From assembly GCF_000244975.1 (NCBI RefSeq), contig NZ_CM001440.1:1-64000 (forward strand): a stretch of DNA of 64,000 nt. The letters run 5' to 3'. The DNA comes from Saccharomonospora cyanea NA-134 (GTDB lineage: Bacteria; Actinomycetota; Actinomycetes; Mycobacteriales; Pseudonocardiaceae). A program made the position numbers and the translations under genes. Under the pieces are notes generated by a model. The model ran no database searches and was not told where the DNA came from. It worked only from the letters and a program-made list of their open reading frames with translations. Below, piece after piece: positions 13,477-22,194 of this stretch (position 1 is the first letter of the stretch; the number at the start of each line of letters is the position of its first letter).

Positions 13477-14627
13477 CCAGGGATGCGATCGTGGTCGGCG
13501 GCGGCATCGGCGGGCTGGCCGCCGCGTTGGCCCTGCACCGGATCGGCTGGCGTGCCACCGTGCTGGAGCGCGCCCCCGAGGCGGGTGAGATCGGCGCGGG
13601 GATGTCCCAGTCTCCCAACGCCCTGCGAGCGCTGGCCGAACTCGGTGTCGAAGAGCGGGCGCGGTCGGTCGGAGTGCCCACCCACGCCTCGGGCAACCTC
13701 CGGCTGCCCGACGGCCGCTACTTGCAACGCGCGTGGCCCAACGACACGACCGCGCTGGTGGCCTACCACCGGGCGGACCTGCATCGGACGCTCCTCGACG
13801 CGCTACCCGCAGGCTGGGTGCGCACCGGCTCAGAGGTCACCGCGATCCGGCAGGACGGCGACTCGGTGACGGTCGCGTGCGGTGAGACCGAACTGAGCGC
13901 CGAGCTGGTCGTCGCCGCGGACGGAATCCGCAGTACCGTCAGGGGACTGCTGTGGCCGGACGCACCGCCACCTCGTTTCCTGGGCCGCACCGCATGGCTG
14001 GGCATCGCCGAGATCGCCGACCTGCCCGGCAGCATGACGCTCGGCCCGGAAGGCTACTTCCTCATCCACCCGATCTCCCGAGGCCGTGCCTACTGGGCCC
14101 ACGTCGCCACCGCCGACGAGCCCGGTGTCCGCTACGCCGGGGAGAAGGCCGAGGTGGTCCGCAGGGTCGCCACCTGGCACGAGCCGATCCCGCAGTTGAT
14201 CGCCGCCACCCCGGACGAGCGGATCATTCACATCGACATCCACGACCTGGACCCGTTGCCGACCTACGTTCGAGGCCGGGTGGCGCTGCTGGGCGACGCC
14301 GCGCACGCGATGAGCCCGGATCGCGGTCAGGGCGCAGGGCAGTCGATCGAGGACGCCGTCGTGCTCGCCGCGGCCCTCGCCGACGAACCCACGATCGCCG
14401 CGGCCCTCGCCCGCTACGATACCGAGCGTCGCCCGCGAACCCAGGCCACCGCCAGGGGCGCCCGCGCGGACGGCCGACGCACCACCTCCAGAGCCGCGCA
14501 CCGGGTACTGGTGACCATGATCCGGCTGATGCCAGCGGCCCTGTGGCGCAAGGGCATCGCCCCGGAGGGCAACCCCACCTGGCGCTGGCAGCCACCCCAC
14601 CTGAGAGCACCGGACCGCCCTCACTGA
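13473..14627 (+). CDS. FAD-dependent aromatic-type monooxygenase
   Basis: Group A flavoprotein monooxygenase of the salicylate/p-hydroxybenzoate hydroxylase family (384 residues). The N terminus has the FAD-binding GGGIGGLAAA (about residues 8-17). The second FAD motif GRVALLGDAAHAMSP lies near 270, followed by GQGAGQSIEDA, both diagnostic of this family. Such enzymes use NAD(P)H and O2 to hydroxylate aromatic or polyketide-like substrates, or to inactivate antibiotics such as tetracycline or rifamycin; the substrate cannot be told from sequence. It overlaps the upstream regulator by 4 bases, forming an inducible two-gene detoxification or catabolic unit. Confidence 0.87.
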   Translation: MTRDAIVVGGGIGGLAAALALHRIGWRATVLERAPEAGEIGAGMSQSPNALRALAELGVEERARSVGVPTHASGNLRLPDGRYLQRAWPNDTTALVAYHRADLHRTLLDALPAGWVRTGSEVTAIRQDGDSVTVACGETELSAELVVAADGIRSTVRGLLWPDAPPPRFLGRTAWLGIAEIADLPGSMTLGPEGYFLIHPISRGRAYWAHVATADEPGVRYAGEKAEVVRRVATWHEPIPQLIAATPDERIIHIDIHDLDPLPTYVRGRVALLGDAAHAMSPDRGQGAGQSIEDAVVLAAALADEPTIAAALARYDTERRPRTQATARGARADGRRTTSRAAHRVLVTMIRLMPAALWRKGIAPEGNPTWRWQPPHLRAPDRPH

Positions 14628-14757
14628 GCCGGGCGTCGTCACGGGAAGCCGGCCGTCAGTCGCAGGCGTGATCCTGGCAGCGTTGCAGTTCAGGCGCATC
14701 CGCCGCGGGTAGTAGTCCCTCGGGACAGCTGGTGACCTGGGGCGAGGAGGTGGGGTG

Positions 14758-15174
14758 ATGGGAGCGGCCCGGCCGGACTTTCTGCTGCAGGCTTTCGTGG
14801 ACGCGGCGAACCAGATGGAGGACTTCGCCATGGGCGTCACGCTGAGCGTTTCGGGCGGAATCATCTCGGGCGATCTCGTGACGGCGCCACGATGGATGGA
14901 CGAGGTCGCCACGCTCGTGGAAATGGAAGGTTCGGAAGCCGCGTTTCACATCGCGAACGTGTACCGGGAACAGGCCGCCATCTACAAGAAAAGGGCCGCG
15001 CAGAATCGCGGAGAAGTGCACGGCGAGGTGACCTACATTCATCTGCGCGACACGCAATGGCTCACGCAGGACGGCCATCTCGGCCCGGAACCGGGAGTGC
15101 ATTGGCGAGGTCTGCTCACCGAGGTGTCCGGATGGGCGTTGGGGCGCCTCCCGCTACCCAGCATGCGTTACTGA
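14758..15174 (+). CDS. Small protein resembling gas-vesicle accessory protein GvpU (tentative)
   Basis: A 138-residue soluble protein with no signal peptide. The N-terminal segment FLLQAFVDAANQMEDF followed by GVTLSVSGGIISGDLVT resembles the start of GvpU-type proteins, in which a short beta unit follows an initial helix; the match is from memory and weak. No other gas-vesicle genes are present, so a vesicle role is unlikely and the gene is best treated as a conserved hypothetical. ATG 14758 is preferred over GTG 14755 because GAGGAGG (14744-14750) is 7 bases away. It is transcribed toward the convergent CsbD-like gene, with a parS site between them. Confidence 0.6.
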   Translation: MGAARPDFLLQAFVDAANQMEDFAMGVTLSVSGGIISGDLVTAPRWMDEVATLVEMEGSEAAFHIANVYREQAAIYKKRAAQNRGEVHGEVTYIHLRDTQWLTQDGHLGPEPGVHWRGLLTEVSGWALGRLPLPSMRY

Positions 15175-15185
15175 GTCACTTTCCG

Positions 15186-15201
15186 TGTTCCACGTGGAAC
15201 A
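15186..15201. promoter_or_regulatory. parS centromere site
   Basis: TGTTCCACGTGGAACA is a perfect 16-base palindrome and close to the ParB-binding consensus of actinobacteria (GTTTCACGTGRAAC). It lies in a short spacer between two convergent genes, about 12.5 kb right of oriC, where chromosomal parS sites cluster. ParB loading here is inferred. Confidence 0.85.
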
Positions 15202-15232
15202 GCCGAGATGGCCGGGGCCTCCACCTGCGGTT

Positions 15233-15466
15233 CTACTGCTGGCGACGCTCGCGGTTCTCGGCTTCCCGGGCTTCGCGCTGAGCCTGCTCGGCCTGCTCCT
15301 GCTTCGCGGCGGCCGTCTGCTGTGCGTTGCCCTTCTCCCGCTGCGCGCCGCCCTCGCGTTCCATCTCGTCGTTGCCGAGGAAGGTGCCCGCGGTTTCCTT
15401 CGCGCGTCCCTTGAGGTCCTCGACCGCGCCCTTGATGCCTTCTTGCTTGTCGCCGCCACCGGCCAT
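15233..15466 (-). CDS. CsbD-like stress protein
   Basis: A 77-residue, strongly hydrophilic, probably disordered/helical protein. The N-terminal KQEGIKGAVEDLKGRAKE matches the CsbD family (general-stress small proteins, molecular function unknown). The C-terminal half is a Glu/Gln/Arg/Ala-rich helix-forming tail. The ATG at 15466 has GGAGGAATT just upstream on the minus strand. It is divergent from the DLW-39 gene and convergent with the GvpU-like gene. Confidence 0.85.
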   Translation of the reverse strand: MAGGGDKQEGIKGAVEDLKGRAKETAGTFLGNDEMEREGGAQREKGNAQQTAAAKQEQAEQAQREAREAENRERRQQ

Positions 15467-15596
15467 GACAATTCCTCCCATTTCGTCCGTCTCCTGTCGC
15501 GAGCTACCCGTGAGGTGGACCGCGTAAACGCGGCCGCGGCGTGGTGCAGTAACATCACCTGTGCACGGTCAGCAGGTTGTCGAGGAGGGCTTCACC

Positions 15597-15788
15597 GTGA
15601 AGAAGCTGTTGGCACTCGCGGTTGTCGCGGGCGGCGTGTTCTTCCTGATCAAGCGCAACAGGGACGCGAAGGCCGAGGCGGACCTGTGGCGTGAAGCCAC
15701 CGCACCGACCGAGCGCCCGACGAACGGTGTCTCCCCGAACGGCAGCGCACCGGCGAAGGCTGGCTCGGACGCCGCGAGCAAGAACTGA
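15597..15788 (+). CDS. DLW-39 family small membrane protein
   Basis: A 63-residue protein with one N-terminal membrane segment (about residues 3-19, LLALAVVAGGVFFLIKR) and a polar tail containing the family signature DLWREAT. DLW-39 proteins are conserved in actinobacteria near gyrA and tRNA-Ala; function unknown. The GTG at 15597 has GAGGAGGG (15582-15589) 7 bases upstream, which decides the start. It is followed 33 bases later by tRNA-Ala. Confidence 0.88.
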   Translation: MKKLLALAVVAGGVFFLIKRNRDAKAEADLWREATAPTERPTNGVSPNGSAPAKAGSDAASKN

Positions 15789-15821
15789 AAGCTTTCCCGC
15801 GGGTGTTCTGACTCGCGGTCC

Positions 15822-15894
15822 GGGGCTGTAGCTCAATTGGTAGAGCGCCGCTTTTGCAAGGCGGAGGTCAGGGGTTCGATTCCCCTCAGCTCCA
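15822..15894 (+). tRNA. tRNA-Ala (TGC)
   Basis: A complete 73-base cloverleaf: acceptor GGGGCTG pairs with CAGCTCC, anticodon TGC at 15855-15857, T arm GGGGTTCGATTCCCC, discriminator A at 15894. An integrase remnant starts only 87 bases downstream, so the 3' end of this gene is the likely attachment site of an integrated element. Confidence 0.97.
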
Positions 15895-15980
15895 CAAGGT
15901 TTAACCAGGGAAAACCCCTCAGATTCTGCTCATGAGTTCCGAGGTCTGACAGTCATTGTGACTGCGAGCACCCTACGGAC

Positions 15981-16826
15981 ATGGCCAAGGCTGGGGGCGG
16001 GCGTAAGCGTTCGCGAGGTCAAGCACCGTCGGCCACCGGGTCGCCCGCCGGCCGGTGGCTACCCGCCACACGACTGCGTCGCAGTCGGCTGTGTGGTGAA
16101 GGAGTGTCTGCCGCACGAGTGCAAGCCGCTGGACAACGCAACGATCTCGAAGATTCACTTCATGCTGAGCGGGACGTTCTCGGCGGCCAAGCGGTGGGAC
16201 TGGATCGACTCGACCCCGGCGGAGGAGGCGAGGAAGCCGCGGCAGTCGGCGCCGCAGCCGGCACCGCCGAGCGCCGAGCAGGCGAGCTGGATCATCGAGG
16301 CGGCGTGGGAACAGGACGAGAGCTGGGGCACGCTCGTCTGGCTTGTCATGGTCACCGACATGCGCCGCGCCGAGGTGCTGGCGCTGCGTGAAGCGACGTC
16401 GACTTGGCCGGTGGCTACATCTCGGTACGCCGCAACTACGTCCGCGTCGGCGGCCGCTCTGTCGAGAAGCAGACAAAGACTCACCGCATGCGGCGGGTCT
16501 CTCTCGATCCGTCCACCGTTGAGGTCTTGCAGGAGCACCGCGAGCAGTACGAGGACGCGATGCGGCAGCTCGACGTCGAGCCGACCGACGAGGCGTTCCT
16601 GTTCTCGTATGAGCCGACCTTCAACCGCCCGTACGACCCGAGTGGAGTGACGCACCGCTACGCCCGCATGTGCGCCGGTCGCCTCGGCCACGCCGGCGGC
16701 GGAGCTACCACGTTGCGGGTCTATGCCGCGTGGGTCGGTGAGGCCGACCGGCGAGCCGCCCATATCCTCGGCGGCCGCCTTCGTCAGCCGAAGCCGTCAA
16801 CAGAGCCATGCAACGAAACACTTTGA
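15981..16826 (+). pseudogene. Degenerate tyrosine-recombinase integrase
   Basis: The remnant begins at ATG 15981 with MAKAGGGRKRSRGQ, a typical start of actinobacterial tRNA-targeting integrases, then shifts to another frame. That frame encodes HECKPLDNATISKIHFML and, further on, LVMVTDMRRAEVLAL, which carries the catalytic arginine box. A second frameshift near 16392 leads to DVDLAGGYISVRRNYVRV and the C-terminal GRLGHAGGGATTLRVYAAW with the nucleophilic tyrosine region. Between YARMCA and GRLGH the stretch of about 25-30 residues that normally carries the HxLRH box is missing. Intact relatives have about 390 residues. With two frameshifts and two deletions the enzyme cannot be active. Confidence 0.85.
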
Positions 16827-17486
16827 GGTCGTGCGCCGAATACCAGGTATGAATAGCTCCCGGTCGAAGAAGCCTCGTCGGCGGAGGTTTTCGACGAAGT
16901 CGTGGCACAGCTCAACGCACTGGATCGCGCTGTAAGGCAGGCTGGACCGCACCGGGTCCCACGCGTGCGATCAGTGACGCGCTGCCCGGCCAGCTCGGCG
17001 ACCTCCCCGGAGCCGACATCGCTCGTCTGCTGGGCATCCTGACCGACGAGGGTTTGCGGCTCGCCGTGCCGTTGGACCCCGGGGCGTTTGTCGTATGTGC
17101 GACTGTATGCAGCCCAGTTCGGCCGTATGCGGCGGTTGTGGGCCAGCGTTGCGGTGGCGGACCTTGGCGGCAAGGTGACGGCTGAAACACAAGGGGACGC
17201 CCTGCCAGTGTTTCAGCCGTTCTTGGTGACTGGTGCGACATAGCGAGTGTGGGAAGTGACAGGGCGATGGGGGTGTCACTCTGCTGTCACAGCTGCTTCC
17301 GCAGGTCAGGCTGGGCAGCGGCCAGTTGTTGCGGGTTCTGGCGTGCGAGCGCGGTTCTCCTGGTGCGATCTTGCCGCCGATAACGAGCGAGACCGGCTGG
17401 TGTGGGTGGCTCTGGGGCGTGTTCGGTGTTTGACTCGTGGGCGCAGGTGACGTGTCCGGCGACGGGCGAACTGGAAGGTGACTGGG
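16827..17486. other. Degenerate spacer inside the island
   Basis: No intact gene is visible. Two short stretches have protein-like composition but lie in different frames: about 16973-17090 (GQLGDLPGADIARLLGILTD) and about 17090-17243 (LYAAQFGRMRRLWASVAV, ending at TAG 17241). They look like one decayed gene with a frameshift, of unknown identity. A repeat GTGACA...TGTCAC occurs at 17254-17278. The last 250 bases hold nothing recognisable except the ribosome-binding GGAAGG (17473-17478) of the next gene. Confidence 0.5.
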
Positions 17487-18995
17487 GTGTCGGCGGCAGT
17501 CGAGGTGCAGGGGCCGGCGTGGTGCGAGCCTGGCCTGGACCTACGCGGTGGGCGTTATCCGCTGTCGGTGGAGGCGCCGGTGATGGCGATGGTGGACACG
17601 CTGGTGCCAGGTGTGTCGACGTTGACGCAGTTGGTGCGTTACTACGGGTTGTACTGGGCATTGTCCGGCTTCGCGGATGAAGAAGGTCTCGATCGCGCCG
17701 CGTGTCAGATGTTGGTGCGGCGTGCGGAAGTAGGGCTTGCGCTGGTGTCGCGAAAGCATGACACGCGGCGGCAGGCGCACGGCTTGGATCGGGTAAAAGC
17801 CCTCGTAGACCAGGGCACGGTCGATGGGGCAGCTGAGCTGGGTCGAGCTTCGTACTCGCCGCGACCATGGGGGTTCTGGTCCCAGTACGGCGGGCCCAGC
17901 ATGACGCTGGGCACGGTACGAGTGGATGGCGGTGCCTTGCGGCCGGGCCGGCATCCCTGTCCTCCGGTGGTGCTGCAGCTGTTCCAGCCGCTCCTGGACA
18001 TCGCTGTCAAGCGCAAGTCGCCTATGAACGCCGTCGAAGAGCTTGCCGTGCTCGCATTGGACACGCTGGCTACACCAGACCTGGGGCCACTCGGCGGGCT
18101 GTTCACCGCGACGCGTGCCGGAGTTCATGATCCGGACGAGTGGACCGGCGACGATCACACGCGCCGAGCCACGTTGCGGATTCTGGCGCGAGCCGTGCAA
18201 CTGTGTCCGGAAGCCGAGCGGTGGACCGATGCGCTTCACGCCTGTGTGGCGTACGGCGATGCCGTCAGCGCCGATCCGGTGCTGGCCGACGAGGAGCGCG
18301 CTCTCGCGTGGCGCGGCGTGTTGCTGCGGCATTGGTCTGTGGGTGCGTGGCGGCGGCTCTGGGCCGCCCTGGTGGATCAGGTTGTCCGCGTCTCGGGCTC
18401 GGTCGCCCGTGAGGACCTGTACGACTGGATCAGCAGCGAGGCGCCGGCGGGGACGGTGCGCGACTTCGTGGCGGACTTCCCGCGCACGGTGAACCAAAAC
18501 GGCCATCCACTGCCCGCGGAGCAGCAGGTCCGTGACGAGTGGACACCGGTGGAAGCCGACCTGGCCGTGCTCCTGCTTGGCGGGATCCGCCGAGACCAGC
18601 TATCCGGACACTGCTTGCTGGCCTTCCTGAACCGACGTTCCCGCGGACGAGGGCAATTCCTGGACCCGAGCTGGGTCGCCTACCGGCACCGTGAGCACAT
18701 CGACCGCCCCGTGGCGGAGCTCGCTCGCGCGTTCGTCGATGACATGCTCGCCCAGTCACGGCGGGTGGCCTTGCGAAAGATGAGAGTGGACAACGACGGC
18801 AGGATGACGTTGTTCAGTAAGCTGCACGAGCGCAACGGCCGTTATTTCGCCGACCGTGCCGAAGGTGCGAGCAATGTGGGGTTGCGCATCGAGCAGCTCG
18901 GAACCATGGCCGAGCAACTCGATCTCTTCACCACCGAGTCAGGCCAGTTGGCGGTCACCGCGTGCGGCGTCGAATGGTTGGCGCTACCCAAATGA
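17487..18995 (+). CDS. Hypothetical protein, first gene of a two-gene unit with a PLD-motif protein
   Basis: A 502-residue protein I do not recognise. It has no signal peptide, no membrane segment and no Walker or HxK motif that I can see. The N-terminal third contains the hydrophobic segment TQLVRYYGLYWALSGFADE and the positively charged LVRRAEVGLALVSRKHD. The middle is mainly helical in character, and the C-terminal part (TLFSKLHERNGRYFADRA near 440, then LRIEQLGTMAEQLDLF) looks like a compact helical domain. The start GTG 17487 has GGAAGG 8 bases upstream; GTG 17478 is an alternative. The stop overlaps the next ATG (ATGA), so the two proteins are probably made together and may form a complex. 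It lies in the tRNA-Ala island, a typical setting for defence genes. Confidence 0.8.
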   Translation: MSAAVEVQGPAWCEPGLDLRGGRYPLSVEAPVMAMVDTLVPGVSTLTQLVRYYGLYWALSGFADEEGLDRAACQMLVRRAEVGLALVSRKHDTRRQAHGLDRVKALVDQGTVDGAAELGRASYSPRPWGFWSQYGGPSMTLGTVRVDGGALRPGRHPCPPVVLQLFQPLLDIAVKRKSPMNAVEELAVLALDTLATPDLGPLGGLFTATRAGVHDPDEWTGDDHTRRATLRILARAVQLCPEAERWTDALHACVAYGDAVSADPVLADEERALAWRGVLLRHWSVGAWRRLWAALVDQVVRVSGSVAREDLYDWISSEAPAGTVRDFVADFPRTVNQNGHPLPAEQQVRDEWTPVEADLAVLLLGGIRRDQLSGHCLLAFLNRRSRGRGQFLDPSWVAYRHREHIDRPVAELARAFVDDMLAQSRRVALRKMRVDNDGRMTLFSKLHERNGRYFADRAEGASNVGLRIEQLGTMAEQLDLFTTESGQLAVTACGVEWLALPK

Positions 18996-21598
18996 GCGAG
19001 GCGCGCTACGAATTCCACTCACCACTCACACTGCTGCGGCAGTGGCGCGATCGCAATGACGGCGCACCACTGCGGGAAGTGCTGATCACCGGCTACACGC
19101 TGGACCTGGTTTTCCTGGAACGGCACTGTGTGTCCACCGCACGGGCGTTGGGCGCCCGGATCACGGTGCTCGGCGACGCCCACCAAGCTGTGCACGATCC
19201 GGTCGACGTGCGGCACGCTGGTCGCACCTACCAGCACGGCTACGCCCACTGCGGCGGCGCGTTTCACCCCAAGCTCGTGATCCTCGCGGGCGACGACGAG
19301 GTATGGGCGGCGATCGGATCCGGTAATCCCACCATGTCTGGCTGGGGCCACAATCACGAACTCTGGCTCGTACTCCGTGCCTCCCGAGGCCCCGGACCGG
19401 TGGCGCTGCGCGATCTGGCCGGCTGGCTTGCCGACCTACCACAAGTGGTGGCCATGCCGTCGTGGATCGCCGAGACCCTCGAGCATGTCGGCCATACGAT
19501 CGCCCCAGCCGAGACCGATGGCTCGCTACCTCGCCTGCGGGTGTTCGGCAACCTTCGGCGGAGCCTGATCGAGCAGCTACCGGCGACACCCGTGGCGTCG
19601 TTACGAATGACGGCGCCGTTCTTCGACGCCCAGGCTGCTGCGGTGCAGGCCTTGATCGCACGGTTCGCCCCCGACCAGGTCACGCTTGCCGTGCAACCCA
19701 ATCTTTCCCAGTACGACGGCCGCGCACTCGACCACGCCAGCGCCGCCGTGCCCCGAACAGAGTTCCGGTTCCTGGGAGAGGACCGCACCCGGCACGGCAA
19801 ACTGGTCGAATGGACCGCCAACGGCGATACCACGGCGCTGGTCGGCAGCGCGAACCTCAGTGCCGCGGCTATGCTCACCACCACTGCCGCAGGCGGCAAC
19901 TGCGAGCTGGTGGTGTCCTATTCGGTGGCGGGCAGCCTCCTGCCCGACGGCGCGCGCGTCGGCCGAGCCGCGCTCGTCACCCGCAACACCATCCCCGCAG
20001 AACCTTCTGATGCCCGTGCTGCCGCCCTGACCGTGTTCGGCGCTCGCCGCTTACCTGATCTGATCAGGGTGGAGCTGGCCACTACCACACGCCAGCCGAT
20101 CACCATCGAAACTTCACCAGATGGCACCCCCGACACCTGGATACCGGCGCACGTCGTCACCGCCGACGCCAGCACACCCATGACCGTCGAGTTCCGGGTG
20201 CCTGAACAGCTCGGCGGAGCTGTGCGCGCCTGGGCCAACGTTTCCGGCACTCGCATCATCTCCCCGGTTGTCTTCCTCACCGACACCAACCGCTGCCTCC
20301 CCCGCGATGAGCGCCCGGACCAGCCCAAACTCATCCGCAACTACGAACTTGACGAGGTGATCACTGACCCAGTGCTGGCCAGCCGATTTAGCGCCGACTT
20401 TCTCCGCCTACTCAGCCAGATCAAAGAACGCCGTGCCCCGGTAGCGCCGCTGTCGAAAAACATAGCCGTCAAGTCCAGTGCAGTGGGTGACGATCGATGG
20501 AGCATATGGCTGGACCGCGTCGAACGAACCCTTGGGCCGTCGCTGACCAACCTCGTGTTCCCCGGTGTGGTCATTACCCTCCCCGCCGACACTGCAACAG
20601 GCTGGACCGTCGGCCCCGAAGCCGACGAAACTGAACTCGCCGACGACGAAACCGACGAGATCCTCGACGACCTCGCTACCGACAGCCCCACCACGAGCGC
20701 CCCGCTCGTGCCGCCATCCCAACGCCAGAAGTGGCGCACCACGATGCGCCGACTCTGCCACGCCGTCCACAGCGAACCACCGCCGCCGCTCGAAATGCGC
20801 ATGACTGTTGCCCGTCTCTACGTCGACCTGCTCGCTGCCGGCATCTGGGGAACCGACCAGACCTGGCGTGCAGATCTCCGCGACATCATCCGATCGCTCT
20901 CACCATCCGACGACGAATGCCGCACAACACCCAGCCAGGCGCTGAGTTTCATGAGCTCACTCACCGCCGTCTGCCTCACCCTGTTGTGCCAGGACGCCAA
21001 CCTGCACGGCGGCACCGAACACGATCTCATCGCGAAGGCCGCATGGAACAGCGCCCGCGAATGGGTGCCTTTCGCCGAACCCGAACTCGTCGAGAACTAC
21101 CTTTATCTCCCCAACCAGCCCTACGCGCGAGTCGCGAGCCACGCCGAGGTCACTGCCCTTATCGAGCTCGCTACCGCCGCGGCGGACGATCCCCACGCCG
21201 AACTCCGTGCTGCCTTCGAAAACGAAGGACTGGCCGTCCAACACATCGACAGAGTTTGGGTAGCCGACGGCCAGTTCCACAACCCGCGCCGTATCGCCGC
21301 CCGTATCGCCACCCTCGCTGGCCCGCATTGTGTGGTGCTCGCCCGCAACGACCGCAGAGCAAGCCTCATCCTGCGGGAGAACGCCACCGTGGTGATTGCC
21401 GAATCCACAGCACCGCGTTGGAGGACCTACCGCCTCACTCCACTAGGCACACCACTTTCCCTGCTCGCCGGTGACGAAGGACTTCCGAGTACCCGCTGCA
21501 CCCATCCACTCCAACCGGTGCCTGACCACGTCCGCAACCTGGCCCACAACGCGCAGGTCAACCTTCCACATCTGATGGCCGCTCTCCACGCCAAGTGA
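18992..21598 (+). CDS. Large protein with two PLD-superfamily HxK/GSxN motifs, possible nuclease
   Basis: An 868-residue protein. Two half-sites of the phospholipase D fold are visible: His92-x-Lys94 followed by GSGN (109-112), and His268-x-Lys270 followed by GSAN (285-288). The usual Asp five residues after the Lys is absent in both (Ala and Thr instead), as in some nuclease-type members. The first 330 residues are therefore probably a bilobal PLD catalytic domain acting on DNA or RNA phosphodiesters. A beta-rich region follows (about 340-430). An acidic linker (TELADDETDEILDDLATD, near 550) precedes a C-terminal domain of about 290 residues that I cannot assign. No helicase, methylase or ATPase motif was seen. 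ATG 18992 overlaps the upstream stop. A restriction or abortive-infection role is inference. Confidence 0.8.
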   Translation: MSEARYEFHSPLTLLRQWRDRNDGAPLREVLITGYTLDLVFLERHCVSTARALGARITVLGDAHQAVHDPVDVRHAGRTYQHGYAHCGGAFHPKLVILAGDDEVWAAIGSGNPTMSGWGHNHELWLVLRASRGPGPVALRDLAGWLADLPQVVAMPSWIAETLEHVGHTIAPAETDGSLPRLRVFGNLRRSLIEQLPATPVASLRMTAPFFDAQAAAVQALIARFAPDQVTLAVQPNLSQYDGRALDHASAAVPRTEFRFLGEDRTRHGKLVEWTANGDTTALVGSANLSAAAMLTTTAAGGNCELVVSYSVAGSLLPDGARVGRAALVTRNTIPAEPSDARAAALTVFGARRLPDLIRVELATTTRQPITIETSPDGTPDTWIPAHVVTADASTPMTVEFRVPEQLGGAVRAWANVSGTRIISPVVFLTDTNRCLPRDERPDQPKLIRNYELDEVITDPVLASRFSADFLRLLSQIKERRAPVAPLSKNIAVKSSAVGDDRWSIWLDRVERTLGPSLTNLVFPGVVITLPADTATGWTVGPEADETELADDETDEILDDLATDSPTTSAPLVPPSQRQKWRTTMRRLCHAVHSEPPPPLEMRMTVARLYVDLLAAGIWGTDQTWRADLRDIIRSLSPSDDECRTTPSQALSFMSSLTAVCLTLLCQDANLHGGTEHDLIAKAAWNSAREWVPFAEPELVENYLYLPNQPYARVASHAEVTALIELATAAADDPHAELRAAFENEGLAVQHIDRVWVADGQFHNPRRIAARIATLAGPHCVVLARNDRRASLILRENATVVIAESTAPRWRTYRLTPLGTPLSLLAGDEGLPSTRCTHPLQPVPDHVRNLAHNAQVNLPHLMAALHAK

Positions 21599-21795
21599 TA
21601 TCGATCTTGAGAGTGCCTTCGTTCGCCGGATGCGGCGGGCGTGGGGCCAGGCGTCGCGTGAGGTCGGTGTGTTGCTCCTCGAAGGCGATGGGGCTGCAAA
21701 TGCGAACACTGAGCGACACAGAGATGGGACCGGCCAGAGAATGGTCGGCCCCGTCCCCCACCACTGTATGTGGCGGACGTTGCGGGCGGTTGCCC

Positions 21796-22045
21796 TTATT
21801 CGTTTCTATCGCGCCACTGGCCTCGGCTCCACCAGCTGTCGGTGTCGGGCAACACCTGCCCTTGCGTGGCGGCCAGCAACGCCACGGCGAGCGCGCAACT
21901 GCGCTGGGTTCAAACCTGCGTTGGCGGGTATCCCGTTGAATTCCAGTTCGCCTTTCTTGTGGACGCGCGCCTAGGACTCTCCCCGGATAATCCATGCCTC
22001 GTCGATGGGGTGCCGCTCCGACAACTCCGATACGAACGTCGTCAT
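21796..22045 (-). pseudogene. Broken small gene of unknown function
   Basis: Read on the minus strand from ATG 22045 the frame gives MTTFVSELSERHPIDEAWII, meets an in-frame TAG after 24 codons, then continues with protein-like sequence (HKKGELEFNGIPANAG). After a frameshift it ends with LAVALLAATQGQVLPDTDSW and a run of polar residues before TAA at 21796. The three pieces would join into a single protein of about 85 residues. Identity unknown. The nonsense codon plus frameshift indicate a dead gene. Confidence 0.45.
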
Positions 22046-22194
22046 GGTCGAGCACAGTAGAGGAGTTTGGGCGAGCCGCTTATCAGCGGCGTGTGATCCG
22101 CAGCGATGGATGCCGGTTTCCGATGGTCATTTTGGTCTGCTGACGTCGAGCAAGAACGGTCTGATATTGGTACTGGGACTGAATTCGGAGGCTT

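Noticed and set aside
16404-16826. An intact short integrase starting at 16404
   Set aside because: It lacks the catalytic arginine box, which lies in another frame upstream, and the H-x-x-R box; it is a fragment of the pseudogene.
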